In this document: piece by piece, positions 8,998-19,032 of the stretch
How the letters are laid out: every line of letters begins with the position of its first letter
How positions within the stretch are numbered: the stretch's first letter is position 1
Assembly (NCBI RefSeq): GCF_020162115.1
Contig: NZ_CP083911.1
Location: 558,001-622,000, forward strand
DNA length: 64,000 bases
Origin: Tepidimonas taiwanensis
Lineage (GTDB): Bacteria; Pseudomonadota; Gammaproteobacteria; Burkholderiales; Burkholderiaceae_C
Direction: 5' to 3'
The notes under the pieces: generated by a model
Databases searched by the model: none
Told to the model about the DNA's origin: nothing
What the model saw: the letters and a program-made list of their open reading frames with translations, nothing else
Program-made: the position numbers and the translations under genes

Positions 8998-9095
8998 ACC
9001 GCCATTATGCCGAGGCCGCTGGGGCCGCGGACACGCCCCCGACAGGGCAGCGGTTGTGTCCCCGAGCCGTCGCCCGGCACGTGTCCCGTCGCCCG

Positions 9096-9130
9096 AAAAC
9101 AAAACCCGGCGGGGGGGAAGGCCGCCGGGT
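9096..9130 (-). terminator. Probable intrinsic terminator of rpsA
   Basis: On the minus strand a perfect 9-bp stem is formed by 9130-9122 and 9112-9104 (acccggcgg and ccgccgggt), with a 9-base loop, followed by tttgttttc. It lies 53 bases after the rpsA stop and before ihfB. Confidence 0.75.
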
Positions 9131-9182
9131 CGGGGAGCACCGATCATCCGCCACGGCGGACCGTGGCGGATGGTGGTGGGCG

Positions 9183-10862
9183 TCAGCCGTTCTGGCTGTC
9201 GAGCTTGGCGCGCAGCAGCGCCCCCAGGTTGGTCGTGCCGGCCGTGCCGGACGACTGCGCCAGGCTCGCCATCGCTTCCTGCTGGTCGGCAGCGTCCTTG
9301 GCCTTGATCGAGAGCTGGATGCTGCGGTTCTTGCGGTCGATGTTGACGATCACCGCGGTGACTTCGTCGCCGACCTTCAGCACGTTGCGCGCGTCCTCGA
9401 CGCGGTCACGCGAGATCTCGCTGGCGCGCAGGTAGCCGACGACATCCTGCCCCAGGTCGATCTCGGCGCCCTTGGCATCGACCGACTTGACGGTGCCGGT
9501 GACGGTCGCGCCCTTGTCGTGGATCGACACGAAGGTCGTGAACGGATCGGCGTCGAGCTGCTTGATGCCCAGGCTGATGCGCTCGCGCTCGACGTCCACA
9601 CCGAGCACGACCGCTTCGACTTCCTGGCCCTTCTTGTAGTTGCGCACGGCCACTTCGCCGGGCTCGTTCCACGACAGGTCGGACAGGTGCACCAGCCCGT
9701 CGATGCCGTTTTCCAGGCCGACGAAGACGCCGAAGTCGGTGATCGACTTGATCGGGCCCTTGACCTTGTCGCCGCGCTTGTGCGTGTCGGCGAACTCCTG
9801 CCACGGGTTGGGCTTGCACTGCTTCATGCCCAGGCTGATGCGGCGCTTGTCCTCGTCGATGTCGAGCACCATGACCTCGACTTCGTCGCCGATGGACACG
9901 ACCTTGTTCGGCGCGACGTTCTTGTTCGTCCAGTCCATTTCGGACACGTGCACCAGGCCCTCGATGCCGGGCTCCAGCTCGACGAACGCGCCGTAGTCGG
10001 TGATGTTGGTGACCTTGCCAAAGAGGCGCGTGCCGGCCGGGTAGCGGCGCGCCACGCCCAGCCACGGGTCGTCGCCCATTTGCTTGAGGCCCAGCGACAC
10101 GCGCTGACGCTCGGGGTCGAACTTGAGCACCTTGGCGGTGACTTCCTGGCCGACCTGCACCACCTCGTTCGGGTGACGCACGCGGCGCCACGCCATGTCG
10201 GTGATGTGCAGCAGCCCGTCGATGCCGCCGAGGTCGACGAACGCCCCGTACTCGGTGATGTTCTTGACGACGCCGGTGACGATCGCGCCTTCCTTGAGGG
10301 TTTCGAGCAGCTTGGCGCGTTCTTCGCCCATCGAGGCCTCGATCACCGCGCGACGGCTCAGCACCACGTTGTTGCGCTTGCGGTCGAGCTTGATGACCTT
10401 GAACTCCATGGTCTTGCCCTCGTAGGGCGTGAGATCCTTGACCGGCCGCGTGTCGACCAGCGAGCCGGGCAGGAAGGCGCTGATGCCGTTGACCATGACC
10501 TTGAGGCCGCCCTTGACCTTGGTGGTGGTGGTGCCGGTGACGAATTCGCCCGACTCCAGCGCCTTTTCCAGCGCCATCCACGAGGCCAGCCGCTTGGCCT
10601 TGTCGCGCGACAGGATGGTGTCGCCATAGCCGTTCTCGACGGCCTCGACCGCCACGGCGACGAAGTCACCGACCTGGACCTCGAGCTCGCCCTGGTCGTT
10701 CTTGAACTCGCTCAGGGGGATGTAGGCCTCGGATTTCAGCCCTGCGTTGACGACCACGTGGTTGTGGTCGATGCGCACCACCTCGGCGGTGATGACCTCG
10801 CCGGCGCGCATCTCGGCGCGCTTGAGCGACTCTTCGAACAGGGCGGCAAACGATTCAGACAT
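9183..10862 (-). CDS. rpsA: 30S ribosomal protein S1
   Basis: A 559-residue S1 protein with six S1 OB-fold repeats spread from about residue 20 to 520. S1 brings mRNA to the 30S subunit, especially mRNAs with weak Shine-Dalgarno sites. Typical repeat motifs are visible, such as GIDGLLHITDMAWRR, GIEGLVHVSEMDW and GIDGLVHLSDLSW. Length is normal. It follows the aroA-cmk fusion after a 156-base gap, matching the conserved cmk-rpsA-ihfB order. Confidence 0.97.
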   Translation of the reverse strand: MSESFAALFEESLKRAEMRAGEVITAEVVRIDHNHVVVNAGLKSEAYIPLSEFKNDQGELEVQVGDFVAVAVEAVENGYGDTILSRDKAKRLASWMALEKALESGEFVTGTTTTKVKGGLKVMVNGISAFLPGSLVDTRPVKDLTPYEGKTMEFKVIKLDRKRNNVVLSRRAVIEASMGEERAKLLETLKEGAIVTGVVKNITEYGAFVDLGGIDGLLHITDMAWRRVRHPNEVVQVGQEVTAKVLKFDPERQRVSLGLKQMGDDPWLGVARRYPAGTRLFGKVTNITDYGAFVELEPGIEGLVHVSEMDWTNKNVAPNKVVSIGDEVEVMVLDIDEDKRRISLGMKQCKPNPWQEFADTHKRGDKVKGPIKSITDFGVFVGLENGIDGLVHLSDLSWNEPGEVAVRNYKKGQEVEAVVLGVDVERERISLGIKQLDADPFTTFVSIHDKGATVTGTVKSVDAKGAEIDLGQDVVGYLRASEISRDRVEDARNVLKVGDEVTAVIVNIDRKNRSIQLSIKAKDAADQQEAMASLAQSSGTAGTTNLGALLRAKLDSQNG

Positions 10863-11018
10863 GCAGTTTCCTGGGTGCCGCGGCTTCGTCCACAGCCGGC
10901 GGCGGTTGGGGTAGACCCGACGGTGTCGGGCGGTTGGGTTGTCGAACCCTCGGGGGCCGCCGCTGCGGCTGATCCCTCGGGGCCAGCAAGGCCGGCCGTG
11001 CGACCGAGGCGGACGCCC

Positions 11019-13058
11019 TCAGTCGCCAAACGGCTGGCGGCGCTGCCACCACGACAGTACCGTCTGCACCGTCTCGTCGACGGACAGAGCAGAGTTGTCA
11101 AGCAGCAACGCATCTTCGGCCGGCTTAAGCGGCGCCGCCGCGCGCGCTCGGTCGCGCGCATCCCGCGCCTCAAGGTCGGCCAAAAGGCTATCAATGTTAG
11201 CGGGTTCTCCACGCGAAATCAACTGCTCGTACCGCCGCTGGGCGCGCGTGGCGGCGCTGGCGGTGAGGAAGACCTTGAGCGGCGCGTCCGGAAACACGAC
11301 CGTCCCCATGTCGCGGCCGTCGGCGACCAGCCCCGGCAGCCGCCGAAAGCCGCGCTGCAGCGCCAGCAGCGCCGCGCGCACCGCGGGCAGCGCCGACACG
11401 CGCGAGGCCGCCATGCCGGCGGCCTCGCTGCGCACGGCCTGCGTCACGTCGTCGCCGTCGAGCCAGATGCGCCCGTCGCCGAAGCGCACCGGCAGCCGCT
11501 CGGCCAGCGCTGCCAGCCGTGCGACGACCGCGGGGTCGGCCAGCGCCGCCTCGTCGGTGGCGATGCCCGCGCGCTCGGCGGCCAGTCCCACCAGCCGGTA
11601 CAGCGCGCCCGAGTCCAGCACGTGGTAGCCCAGCCGCTCGGCCACCGCGGCGGCCAGCGTCCCCTTGCCCGACGCGGTCGGGCCGTCGATGCAGAGCACG
11701 GGAATGCGGGCGGGGTCGGCCTGCGTCACCGTCCACAGCGTCTCGAAATAATCGGGGAAGGTCTTGCCGACGCATTGCGGGTCGAGGATGCGCACCGGCT
11801 GCCGCGCGGGGTTGAAGGCGGCCAGCGACGCGCACATCGCCATGCGGTGGTCGTCGTAGGTGTGGATCGCCGCGGCGCGCCAGCCGCTGCCGTCGTGGGG
11901 CAGCGGGTGCACGCGCAGCCAGTCCGGGCCCTCCTCGACGCTTGCGCCAAATTTGCGCAGCTCGGTGGCCATCGCCGCGATGCGGTCGGTTTCCTTCACA
12001 CGCCAGCTGCCGATGTGGCGCAGCGTGCTGGGGCCGTCGGCGTACAGCGCCATCACCGCCAGCGTCATCGCCGCGTCCGGGATGTGATTGCAGTCCAGGT
12101 CGATGGCGCGCAGCGGCCAGGCGCCGCGGCGCACGTGCAGCCGGTTGGCTTCGCCGTCGATGTGCGCGCCCATGGCTTGCGCCGCCTCGACGAAGCGGAT
12201 GTCGCCCTGGATCGAGGCGAGGCCCAACCCCTCGATCGTGACGGGGGCGTCGGTCGCGGCGATGGCGCCGGTGGCGATGAAATAGCTGGCCGACGAGGCG
12301 TCCGATTCGACGTGGATGCGCCCGGGCGTCGTGTAGCGCGCCCCCGCGGGGATGACGAAGCGCGACCAGCCCGCGCGCTGCACCGTCACGCCGAAGCGCT
12401 CCAGCAGCCGCAGCGTGATCTCGATATACGGCTTGGAGATCAGCTCGCCCAGCACCTCGATGGTGATCGGACGCTGCGCCGCGGCCAGCGGCAGCGCCAG
12501 CAGCAGCGCCGTCAAGAACTGGCTGGACACGTCGCCGCGCACGCGCACGGGGGTGTCCAGCCGCAGCGACGTGGGTTCGCCCCCGACGGCCAGTGGCGGA
12601 TAGCCCGGCTGGCCCAGCGGTTGCACGCGCGCGCCGAGTTCGACCAGCGCATCGACCAGGTCGCCGATCGGGCGTTCGTGCATGCGCGGCACGCCCGACA
12701 GCTCGAAGCGCCCGCCCTGCTGCGCGGTCAGCACGGCCAGCGCCGCCGTCAGCGGCCGCATCGCCGTGCCCGCGTTGCCGAGGAACAGCCGCGCCTCGCG
12801 TACCGCCAGCCGCCCGCCCAGCCCGCGCACGCGCACCGTGGTCGGCCCGAGCCGCTGCAGTCCGCAGCCCAGCGCCACCAGCGCGTCGAGCATCACCCGT
12901 GTGTCATCGGAGTCGAGCAGGTCTTCGATCACCGTCTCGCCGTCGCACAGCGCGGCGAGCAGCAACACGCGGTTGGAGATGCTCTTGGAGCCCGGCAGCC
13001 GGACGGTGCCGCCGGCGCGCGTCAGCGGGGGGATGTCGAGGAAGGCGGTGCGGTACAT
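11019..13058 (-). CDS. aroA-cmk: Fused EPSP synthase and cytidylate kinase (AroA-Cmk)
   Basis: A single 679-residue protein with two enzymes. Residues about 1-445 are 3-phosphoshikimate 1-carboxyvinyltransferase of the shikimate pathway, with LPGSKSISNR (21-30), LFLGNAGTAMRPLTA and HTYDDHRMAM near the end. Residues from about 452 are CMP/dCMP kinase, with the P-loop GPTASGKGT and the DGRDMGTVVFPDA segment. The join is continuous with no stop between the domains. Such fusions are known in Burkholderiales. The N-terminal sequence looks like the glyphosate-sensitive class I enzyme. The start at 13058 overlaps the 3' end of tyrA by 37 bases. Confidence 0.95.
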   Translation of the reverse strand: MYRTAFLDIPPLTRAGGTVRLPGSKSISNRVLLLAALCDGETVIEDLLDSDDTRVMLDALVALGCGLQRLGPTTVRVRGLGGRLAVREARLFLGNAGTAMRPLTAALAVLTAQQGGRFELSGVPRMHERPIGDLVDALVELGARVQPLGQPGYPPLAVGGEPTSLRLDTPVRVRGDVSSQFLTALLLALPLAAAQRPITIEVLGELISKPYIEITLRLLERFGVTVQRAGWSRFVIPAGARYTTPGRIHVESDASSASYFIATGAIAATDAPVTIEGLGLASIQGDIRFVEAAQAMGAHIDGEANRLHVRRGAWPLRAIDLDCNHIPDAAMTLAVMALYADGPSTLRHIGSWRVKETDRIAAMATELRKFGASVEEGPDWLRVHPLPHDGSGWRAAAIHTYDDHRMAMCASLAAFNPARQPVRILDPQCVGKTFPDYFETLWTVTQADPARIPVLCIDGPTASGKGTLAAAVAERLGYHVLDSGALYRLVGLAAERAGIATDEAALADPAVVARLAALAERLPVRFGDGRIWLDGDDVTQAVRSEAAGMAASRVSALPAVRAALLALQRGFRRLPGLVADGRDMGTVVFPDAPLKVFLTASAATRAQRRYEQLISRGEPANIDSLLADLEARDARDRARAAAPLKPAEDALLLDNSALSVDETVQTVLSWWQRRQPFGD

Positions 13059-14053
13059 GGGGTGTCGTCGGAGGGGGCGGTCGCGGCGGCACCCGCCGCC
13101 CAGTCGGCGCGGATGCGGCTCGCCGCCGCGATCAGGTCGCGCAGCGCCGCGGCGTCGCCGGTCGCGAGTGCGGCCTCGAAGGTGTCCAGCGCGGCACGGA
13201 AATGCGCCGCCTGCGCCCGCACCTGCGCGGCGTTGGCCAGCAGGATATCGCGCCAGACGTCGGGGTCGCTGGCTGCGATGCGGGTGAAGTCCCGAAACCC
13301 CGGCCCGGCGAGGCGCAGGTACGCGGTGCCGTCCGCCTGCTGCGCCAGCGCATGCACGGCGGCAAAGGCCAGCAGGTGCGGCAGGTGGCTCACTGCGGCA
13401 TAGGCGGCGTCGTGCGCTTCGGGGCTCATTGTGCGCACGCGCGCGCCCAGTGCCCGCCACAGGGCGGTCGCGCGCGGGGGCAGGGTGGGGTCGGTCTCCG
13501 CCAGCGGGGTCAGGATCACCTGGCAGCCGCGGTACAGGTCGGCACTGGCGTGCTCGACCCCGGCGCGTTCCTTGCCGGCGATCGGGTGGGCGGGGACGAA
13601 GCGCGGCAGCCGGTCCCCCAGCGCCGCGCGCGCGGCCGCCACCACGTCGCCCTTCGTCGAGCCCACATCCATCAGCCACGCGTCGGCGGCCAGGTGTGGG
13701 CGAATGGCGCGCAGCGTGGGTTCGGTGGCCGCCACCGGCACCGCCAGCAGCACCAGATCGGCCCCCGCCACCGCGGCCCCGGCCGTCGGGGCGGCGACGT
13801 CGATGACGCCGTGCTCGCGTGCGTAAGCGAGCGTCTGCGGCGAGCGCGCGTGCCCGACGATCTCCCGAACGAGCCCCGCCGCGCGCAGCGCCAGCGCAAA
13901 CGAGCCGCCCATCAGCCCGCAGCCGATCACGGCCAACCGCCGCACGGTCGCGGGACCGGCGGGACCGCGGCCCGTCCCGTCGAGATCGGCGGGCGTCGGG
14001 CGATCGGACACGAGCGAGGCGGCGGGTGTCAGGGGCGCCGTGGGGACGGACAT
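13022..14053 (-). CDS. tyrA: Prephenate dehydrogenase
   Basis: A 343-residue NAD-linked enzyme converting prephenate to 4-hydroxyphenylpyruvate in tyrosine synthesis. After a 38-residue low-complexity N-terminus there is the Rossmann motif VIGCGLMGGSFALAL, then DVGSTKG, the HPIAGKERAG substrate segment and HDAAYAAVSHLPHLLAFA. The start at 14053 (MSVPTAPL) is 4 bases after the pheA stop; a longer frame up to 14101 would overlap pheA. No ACT or chorismate mutase domain is fused here; the mutase is in PheA. Confidence 0.92.
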   Translation of the reverse strand: MSVPTAPLTPAASLVSDRPTPADLDGTGRGPAGPATVRRLAVIGCGLMGGSFALALRAAGLVREIVGHARSPQTLAYAREHGVIDVAAPTAGAAVAGADLVLLAVPVAATEPTLRAIRPHLAADAWLMDVGSTKGDVVAAARAALGDRLPRFVPAHPIAGKERAGVEHASADLYRGCQVILTPLAETDPTLPPRATALWRALGARVRTMSPEAHDAAYAAVSHLPHLLAFAAVHALAQQADGTAYLRLAGPGFRDFTRIAASDPDVWRDILLANAAQVRAQAAHFRAALDTFEAALATGDAAALRDLIAAASRIRADWAAGAAATAPSDDTPCTAPPSSTSPR

Positions 14054-14057
14054 CGCC

Positions 14058-15194
14058 TCACTCCGAAACGGGGTAGGCGCCCAGCACCTTGTAGAACGCA
14101 CACAGCCCCTGCAGCTCCTGCAGCGCCGCGGCGACGTGCGGTTGCGACGGGTGGCCGGCGATGTCGATATAGAAATAGTACTCCCACTGGCCGGACTTGG
14201 CCGGGCGCGACTCGAAGCGCGTCATCGACACCCCGTGCTCCTTGAGGGGCTTGAGCAGGTCGTGCACCGCGCCCGGGCGATTCGGCACCGACACGACGAT
14301 GCTGGTGCAGTCGCGGCCACTCGCTGCGGGCATGGCCATCGTCTGCGGCAGGCAGATGACGGCAAAGCGCGTGCGGTTGTACGCCTCGTCCTGGATGGCG
14401 TGGGCGACGATGTGCAGCGCGTACTGCGACGCCGCGCGTTCGCTGGCGATCGCCGCCCAGCGCGGGTTCGTCGTCGCCAGCCTTGCGCCCTCGGCGTTGC
14501 TCGCCACCGCGCGGCGCTCTGCGTGCGGCAGGTGGGTGGCGAGCCACCCCTGACACTGCGCCAGCGCCTGCGGATGCGCCATCACCACCTCGATGCCGTC
14601 CAGGCTCGGCTCCTGCCGCAGCAGGTTGTGCCGCACCAGCAGGCTGATCTCGCCGACGATGTGTACCGGCGAGCGCAGGAACAGGTCCAGCGAGCGCGCC
14701 ACCACGCCTTCGGTGGAGTTTTCCACGCCGACGACGCCGAACTGCGCGGTGCCCGCCGCCGTCGCGTGAAACACCTCGTCGAAGCTCGGGCAGTAGATCA
14801 GTTCCGCGGCGCTGCCGAAATAATCGATCGCCGCCTGTTCGCAGAAGGTGCCCTCGGGGCCGAGGACGGCGACGCGCAGCGGCGCCTCCAGCGCCAGACA
14901 GGCGGACATGATCTCGCGCCAGATGGCGGCGACGTGCTGGTTGCGCAGCGGTCCGGTGTTGATCGCCTCGATGTTGGCGATGACCTGCGCCACGCGGTCC
15001 GGACGGAAGAACGGCGACCCCTCGGCGCGTTTGACCTCGCCTACTGCCTCGGCGAGGCGGGCGCGCTCGTTGAGCAGCGCGAGCAGCTGGCGGTCGATGG
15101 CGTCGATCTGCTGGCGCAGTGCGAGCAGGCGCGGGCTGGCCACGGGCGTCGGCGGGGTCTGGTCGGTGGGGGCGGGCGGCGGAGCGTCGGTCAT
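14058..15194 (-). CDS. pheA: Chorismate mutase / prephenate dehydratase (P-protein)
   Basis: A 378-residue bifunctional enzyme of phenylalanine synthesis. Domain order is an AroQ-type chorismate mutase (about 20-110, LRQQIDAIDRQLLALLNER), prephenate dehydratase (about 112-290, VAVLGPEGTFCEQAA and GVVGVENSTEGVV), and a C-terminal ACT domain with the ESRP motif near 325 for phenylalanine feedback control. It lies between serC and tyrA on the minus strand, an arrangement common in beta- and gammaproteobacteria. The 36-base gap to serC suggests co-transcription. Confidence 0.95.
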   Translation of the reverse strand: MTDAPPPAPTDQTPPTPVASPRLLALRQQIDAIDRQLLALLNERARLAEAVGEVKRAEGSPFFRPDRVAQVIANIEAINTGPLRNQHVAAIWREIMSACLALEAPLRVAVLGPEGTFCEQAAIDYFGSAAELIYCPSFDEVFHATAAGTAQFGVVGVENSTEGVVARSLDLFLRSPVHIVGEISLLVRHNLLRQEPSLDGIEVVMAHPQALAQCQGWLATHLPHAERRAVASNAEGARLATTNPRWAAIASERAASQYALHIVAHAIQDEAYNRTRFAVICLPQTMAMPAASGRDCTSIVVSVPNRPGAVHDLLKPLKEHGVSMTRFESRPAKSGQWEYYFYIDIAGHPSQPHVAAALQELQGLCAFYKVLGAYPVSE

Positions 15195-15230
15195 GTCAGG
15201 CCGTTCGTGGGGGCGGGCCGGCGGCGCACT

Positions 15231-16373
15231 TCAGGCACCGCGCTCGAAGTCCCGCAGGTACTCGACGAGGGCCTCCACACCCGCCATCGGCATCGCGTTG
15301 TAGAGGCTGGCACGCATGCCGCCCACCGACTTGTGGCCTTTGAGCTGCAGCAGTCCGCGCGCCTGCGCCCCTTGGAGGAACGCGGCGTTACGGGGGTGTG
15401 AGGGGTCGCGCAGCGGCTTGCCGTCGTCGCCACGCAAAAAGAAGGGGATGTTCATGCGCGAGCGCGCCGCGGGCTCGACCTCGTTGACGTAGAGCGACGA
15501 GCCGTCGATCGCGGCGTAAAGGCGCTGGGCGCGGGCGATCGCGCGCGCCTCCATCGCCGCCACGCCCGTGCGGTCGCCCTCGCGCTGCGCGAGCAACCAC
15601 TGGAACACCAGCCCCGCGATATAGATCGCGTAGGTGGGCGGCGTGTTGGCCATCGAGTGCGCCTCGGCCAGGCGCTGGTAGTCGAAGACGCTGGGGCAGA
15701 TCGGCAGCGCGTGTCCGAGCAGGTCCTCGCGCACGATGACCAGCGTCAACCCGGCCGGGCCGACGTTTTTCTGTGCGCCGCCGAACGCCAGGCCCACGCG
15801 CGACCAGTCGATCGGCCGCGACAGCACGTGCGACGAAAAATCGATCACGAGCGGTGCGTCACAACCCAGCGCGCGCAGATCCGGCAGCGTGTGGAACTCC
15901 ACCCCGTGGATCGTTTCGTTGCTGCACAGGTGCACGTACGCCACATCGCGCCGCAGTGCCCACGTCGCCGGGGCGGGGATCGCGGTGAAGCGGGCGGGCT
16001 CGCCGCTGGCCGCGACGTGCACGTCGCCGTAGCGCGCGGCCTCCTGCGCCGACTTCTGGCTCCACGCGCCGGTGACGACGACGTCGATCGCCCGCCGCGG
16101 GTGCCGACCCGCCAGGTTCATCGGCACGATCGCGTTGTGCGCGAGCGCCCCCCCTTGGGAGAACAGCACCTTGAAGTGGTCCGGAATGGCCAGCAGCGTG
16201 CGCAGGTCGTGCTCGGCGCGCTCCAGGATCTCGCCGAACGCCGCGCCGCGGTGGCTCATTTCCATCACGCCCATGCCACAGCCGTGCCAGTCGAGCATCT
16301 CGGCCGCGGCCTGCTGCAGCACCGCTTCGGGCATCGCCGCCGGGCCGGCGGAGAAGTTGTACGGGCGCGCCAT
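15231..16373 (-). CDS. serC: Phosphoserine aminotransferase
   Basis: A 380-residue PLP aminotransferase making phosphoserine from 3-phosphohydroxypyruvate and glutamate; SerC also acts in pyridoxine synthesis. Visible features are the N-terminus YNFSAGPAAMPEAVL, SQGGALAHNAIVPMN, and the PLP lysine in FGGAQKNVGPAGLT. The start at 16373 (MARPYNF) is only 4 bases after the gyrA stop, so the two are likely translated from one message. The length is about 20 residues above the family norm, mostly in internal loops. Confidence 0.95.
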   Translation of the reverse strand: MARPYNFSAGPAAMPEAVLQQAAAEMLDWHGCGMGVMEMSHRGAAFGEILERAEHDLRTLLAIPDHFKVLFSQGGALAHNAIVPMNLAGRHPRRAIDVVVTGAWSQKSAQEAARYGDVHVAASGEPARFTAIPAPATWALRRDVAYVHLCSNETIHGVEFHTLPDLRALGCDAPLVIDFSSHVLSRPIDWSRVGLAFGGAQKNVGPAGLTLVIVREDLLGHALPICPSVFDYQRLAEAHSMANTPPTYAIYIAGLVFQWLLAQREGDRTGVAAMEARAIARAQRLYAAIDGSSLYVNEVEPAARSRMNIPFFLRGDDGKPLRDPSHPRNAAFLQGAQARGLLQLKGHKSVGGMRASLYNAMPMAGVEALVEYLRDFERGA

Positions 16374-16377
16374 CGGA

Positions 16378-19032
16378 TCAGGCCTCCCCGCCGTCCGCGT
16401 CCGCCGGGCCGCGGCTGCCGTCGTCGCCCGCCTCGCGGTCATCGCCGCCATCGTCGTTTTCGGCGATGCGCTGCAGGCCGCTCAGGCGGTCGCCCTCGTC
16501 CAGGCTGATGAGCGTGACGCCCTGGGTCGCGCGGCCCATCTCGCGGATCTCCGCCACGCGCGTGCGCACCAGCACACCACGGTCGGTGATCAGCATGATT
16601 TCGTCCTCCGGTCGCACGAGCGTCGCCGCGACGACCTTGCCGTTGCGCTCCGACTGCTGGATCGCGATCATCCCCTTGGTGCCGCGGCCGTGCCGGGTGT
16701 ATTCGGTGATCGGCGTGCGCTTGCCGTAGCCGTTCTCGGTCGCGGTCAGCACGCTCTGCGACTCGTCCTCGGCCACGAGCATCGCGATCACGCGCTGGCC
16801 TTCTTCCAGCGCCATGCCCTTGACGCCACGTGCCTGTCGTCCCATCGGGCGCACGTCGTTTTCATCGAAGCGCACCGCCTTGCCGCCGTCGGAAAACAGC
16901 ATCACGTCGTGCGCGCCGTCGGTCAGCGCGGCACCGATCAGGTAGTCGCCCTCGTCGAGGTCGACCGCGATGATGCCGGCCTTGCGCGGGTTGGAAAACT
17001 CATCCAGTGCGGTCTTTTTGACCACCCCCTGCGCGGTGGCCATGAACACGTAGTGGTCGGCCGGAAAGCGCCGGAACTCGCCGGTCAACGGCAGCACGAC
17101 GGTGATCTTTTCGCCCTCGGCGAGCGGGAACATGTTGACGATCGGGCGCCCGCGCGAGCCGCGCGAGCCGGAGGGCACTTCCCACACCTTGAGCCAGTAC
17201 AGCCGCCCGCGGTTGGAAAAACACAGGATCCAGTCGTGTGTGTTGGCGATGAAGAGCTGGTCGATCCAGTCGTCTTCCTTCGTCGCTGTGGCCTGCTTGC
17301 CGCGGCCGCCGCGGCGCTGCGCGCGGTATTCGGACAGCGGCTGCGCCTTGATGTAGCCGGCGTGCGACAGCGTCACCACCATGTCCTGCGGCGTGATCAG
17401 GTCCTCGGTGTCGAGCTCCTGCGCGTCGTGTTCGATCTGGCTGCGGCGCGCCCCGGCTTTGGTCTGACCGAACTCGGCGCGGATCGCACGCAGTTCGTCG
17501 GCGATGATGGCCGTCACGCGCTCGGGGCGCGCGAGGATGTCCAGCAGGTCGTCGATCTGCGCCATGACGTCCTTGTACTCGGCGACGATCTTGTCCTGCT
17601 CCAGACCCGTGAGGCGTTGCAGCCGCATCTGCAGGATTTCCTGCGCCTGCGTCTCGGACAGCGCATACAGCCCGTCGGCCTGCAGCCCAACGTCGCGCGG
17701 CAGGCTCTCGGGCCGGTAGTCGTCGGCGTTGACGACGGTGCCATCGGCGCGCGCGCGCGTGAGCATCTGGCGCACCAGTGCGCTGTCCCAGCGCCGCGCC
17801 ATCAGCTCGGCCTTGGCCACCGGTGGGGTGGGGCTTTCGCGGATGATGCGGATGAATTCGTCGATATTGGCCAGCGCCACCGCCAGGCCTTCGAGCACAT
17901 GACCTCGCTCGCGCGCCTTGCGCAGCTCGAACACCGTGCGGCGTGTGACCACCTCGCGCCGGTGCTGCAGGAAGATGTCCAGCAGGTCCTTCAGGTTGCA
18001 CAGCTTGGGCTGGCCATCGACCAGCGCCACCATGTTGATGCCGAAGGTGTCTTGCAGCTGCGTGTGCTTGTAGAGGTTGTTGAGCACGACCTCCGGCACC
18101 TCGCCGCGCTTGAGCTCGATCACCACCCGCATCCCGGACTTGTCGGACTCGTCCTGGATGTGGCTGATGCCCTCGATGCGCTTGTCGCGCACCAGCTCGG
18201 CGATGCGCTCCAGCAGCACCTTCTTGTTGACCTGATACGGGATCTCGTCGACGATGATCGCCTGTCGCTGGCCGCGGTCGATGTCCTCGAAGTGGCACTT
18301 GGCCCGCATCACGACGCGCCCGCGCCCGGTGCGGTAGCCCTCGCGCACGCCCTGGATACCGTAGATGATGCCGGCGGTGGGGAAGTCCGGTGCCGGAATG
18401 AACGCCATCAGGTCGTCCACCGTCGCCTCCGGGTGCGCCAGCAGGTGCAGGCACGCGTCCACCACCTCGTTGAGGTTGTGCGGCGGGATGTTGGTCGCCA
18501 TCCCCACCGCGATGCCGGCACTGCCGTTGACCAGTAGGTTGGGCAGCCGCGTCGGCAGCACCAGCGGCTCGCGCTCGCTGCCGTCGTAGTTGGGGCCGAA
18601 GTCGACGGTCTCCTTGTCGATGTCGGCCAGCATCTCGTGCGCGATCTTGGCCAGGCGAATCTCGGTGTAGCGCATCGCCGCGGCGTTGTCGCCGTCGACC
18701 GAGCCGAAGTTGCCCTGCCCATCGATGAGCATGTGGCGCAGCGAGAAGTCCTGCGCCATGCGCACGATGGTGTCGTACACCGCGCTGTCGCCGTGCGGGT
18801 GGTATTTACCGATCACGTCGCCGACGATGCGCGCCGACTTTTTGTACGGGCGGTTCCAGTCGTTGCCCAGCTCGTGCATCGCGTACAGCACACGCCGGTG
18901 CACGGGTTTGAGGCCGTCGCGGGCATCGGGCAGCGCGCGCCCTACGATCACGCTCATCGCGTAATCGAGGTAGCTGCGGCGCATCTCCTCTTCGAGGCTG
19001 ACGGGGAGGGTTTCTTTGGCAAACGAGGTCAT
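16378..19032 (-). CDS. gyrA: DNA gyrase subunit A
   Basis: An 884-residue type II topoisomerase subunit. The N-terminal breakage-reunion domain carries the catalytic tyrosine at 122 (AAMRYTEIR). The quinolone-resistance region reads HPHGDSAVYDTIVRM with Ser83 and Asp87, the residues found in sensitive E. coli gyrase. The C-terminal half has the DNA-wrapping beta-pinwheel repeats and the GyrA box (QRRGGRGK). The tail is acidic and ends in a short DGGDD-rich segment. It opens the minus-strand block, and serC follows after 4 bases. Confidence 0.97.
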   Translation of the reverse strand: MTSFAKETLPVSLEEEMRRSYLDYAMSVIVGRALPDARDGLKPVHRRVLYAMHELGNDWNRPYKKSARIVGDVIGKYHPHGDSAVYDTIVRMAQDFSLRHMLIDGQGNFGSVDGDNAAAMRYTEIRLAKIAHEMLADIDKETVDFGPNYDGSEREPLVLPTRLPNLLVNGSAGIAVGMATNIPPHNLNEVVDACLHLLAHPEATVDDLMAFIPAPDFPTAGIIYGIQGVREGYRTGRGRVVMRAKCHFEDIDRGQRQAIIVDEIPYQVNKKVLLERIAELVRDKRIEGISHIQDESDKSGMRVVIELKRGEVPEVVLNNLYKHTQLQDTFGINMVALVDGQPKLCNLKDLLDIFLQHRREVVTRRTVFELRKARERGHVLEGLAVALANIDEFIRIIRESPTPPVAKAELMARRWDSALVRQMLTRARADGTVVNADDYRPESLPRDVGLQADGLYALSETQAQEILQMRLQRLTGLEQDKIVAEYKDVMAQIDDLLDILARPERVTAIIADELRAIRAEFGQTKAGARRSQIEHDAQELDTEDLITPQDMVVTLSHAGYIKAQPLSEYRAQRRGGRGKQATATKEDDWIDQLFIANTHDWILCFSNRGRLYWLKVWEVPSGSRGSRGRPIVNMFPLAEGEKITVVLPLTGEFRRFPADHYVFMATAQGVVKKTALDEFSNPRKAGIIAVDLDEGDYLIGAALTDGAHDVMLFSDGGKAVRFDENDVRPMGRQARGVKGMALEEGQRVIAMLVAEDESQSVLTATENGYGKRTPITEYTRHGRGTKGMIAIQQSERNGKVVAATLVRPEDEIMLITDRGVLVRTRVAEIREMGRATQGVTLISLDEGDRLSGLQRIAENDDGGDDREAGDDGSRGPADADGGEA

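Noticed and set aside
9054..13403. A plus-strand open frame of 1449 codons opposite rpsA and aroA-cmk
   Set aside because: It is antisense to well-identified genes, has composition typical of the complement of GC-rich codons (many His, Arg, Asp, Val) and shows no domain.
16072..18537. A plus-strand open frame of 821 codons opposite gyrA and serC
   Set aside because: Antisense shadow of gyrA, which has full catalytic and QRDR motifs on the minus strand.
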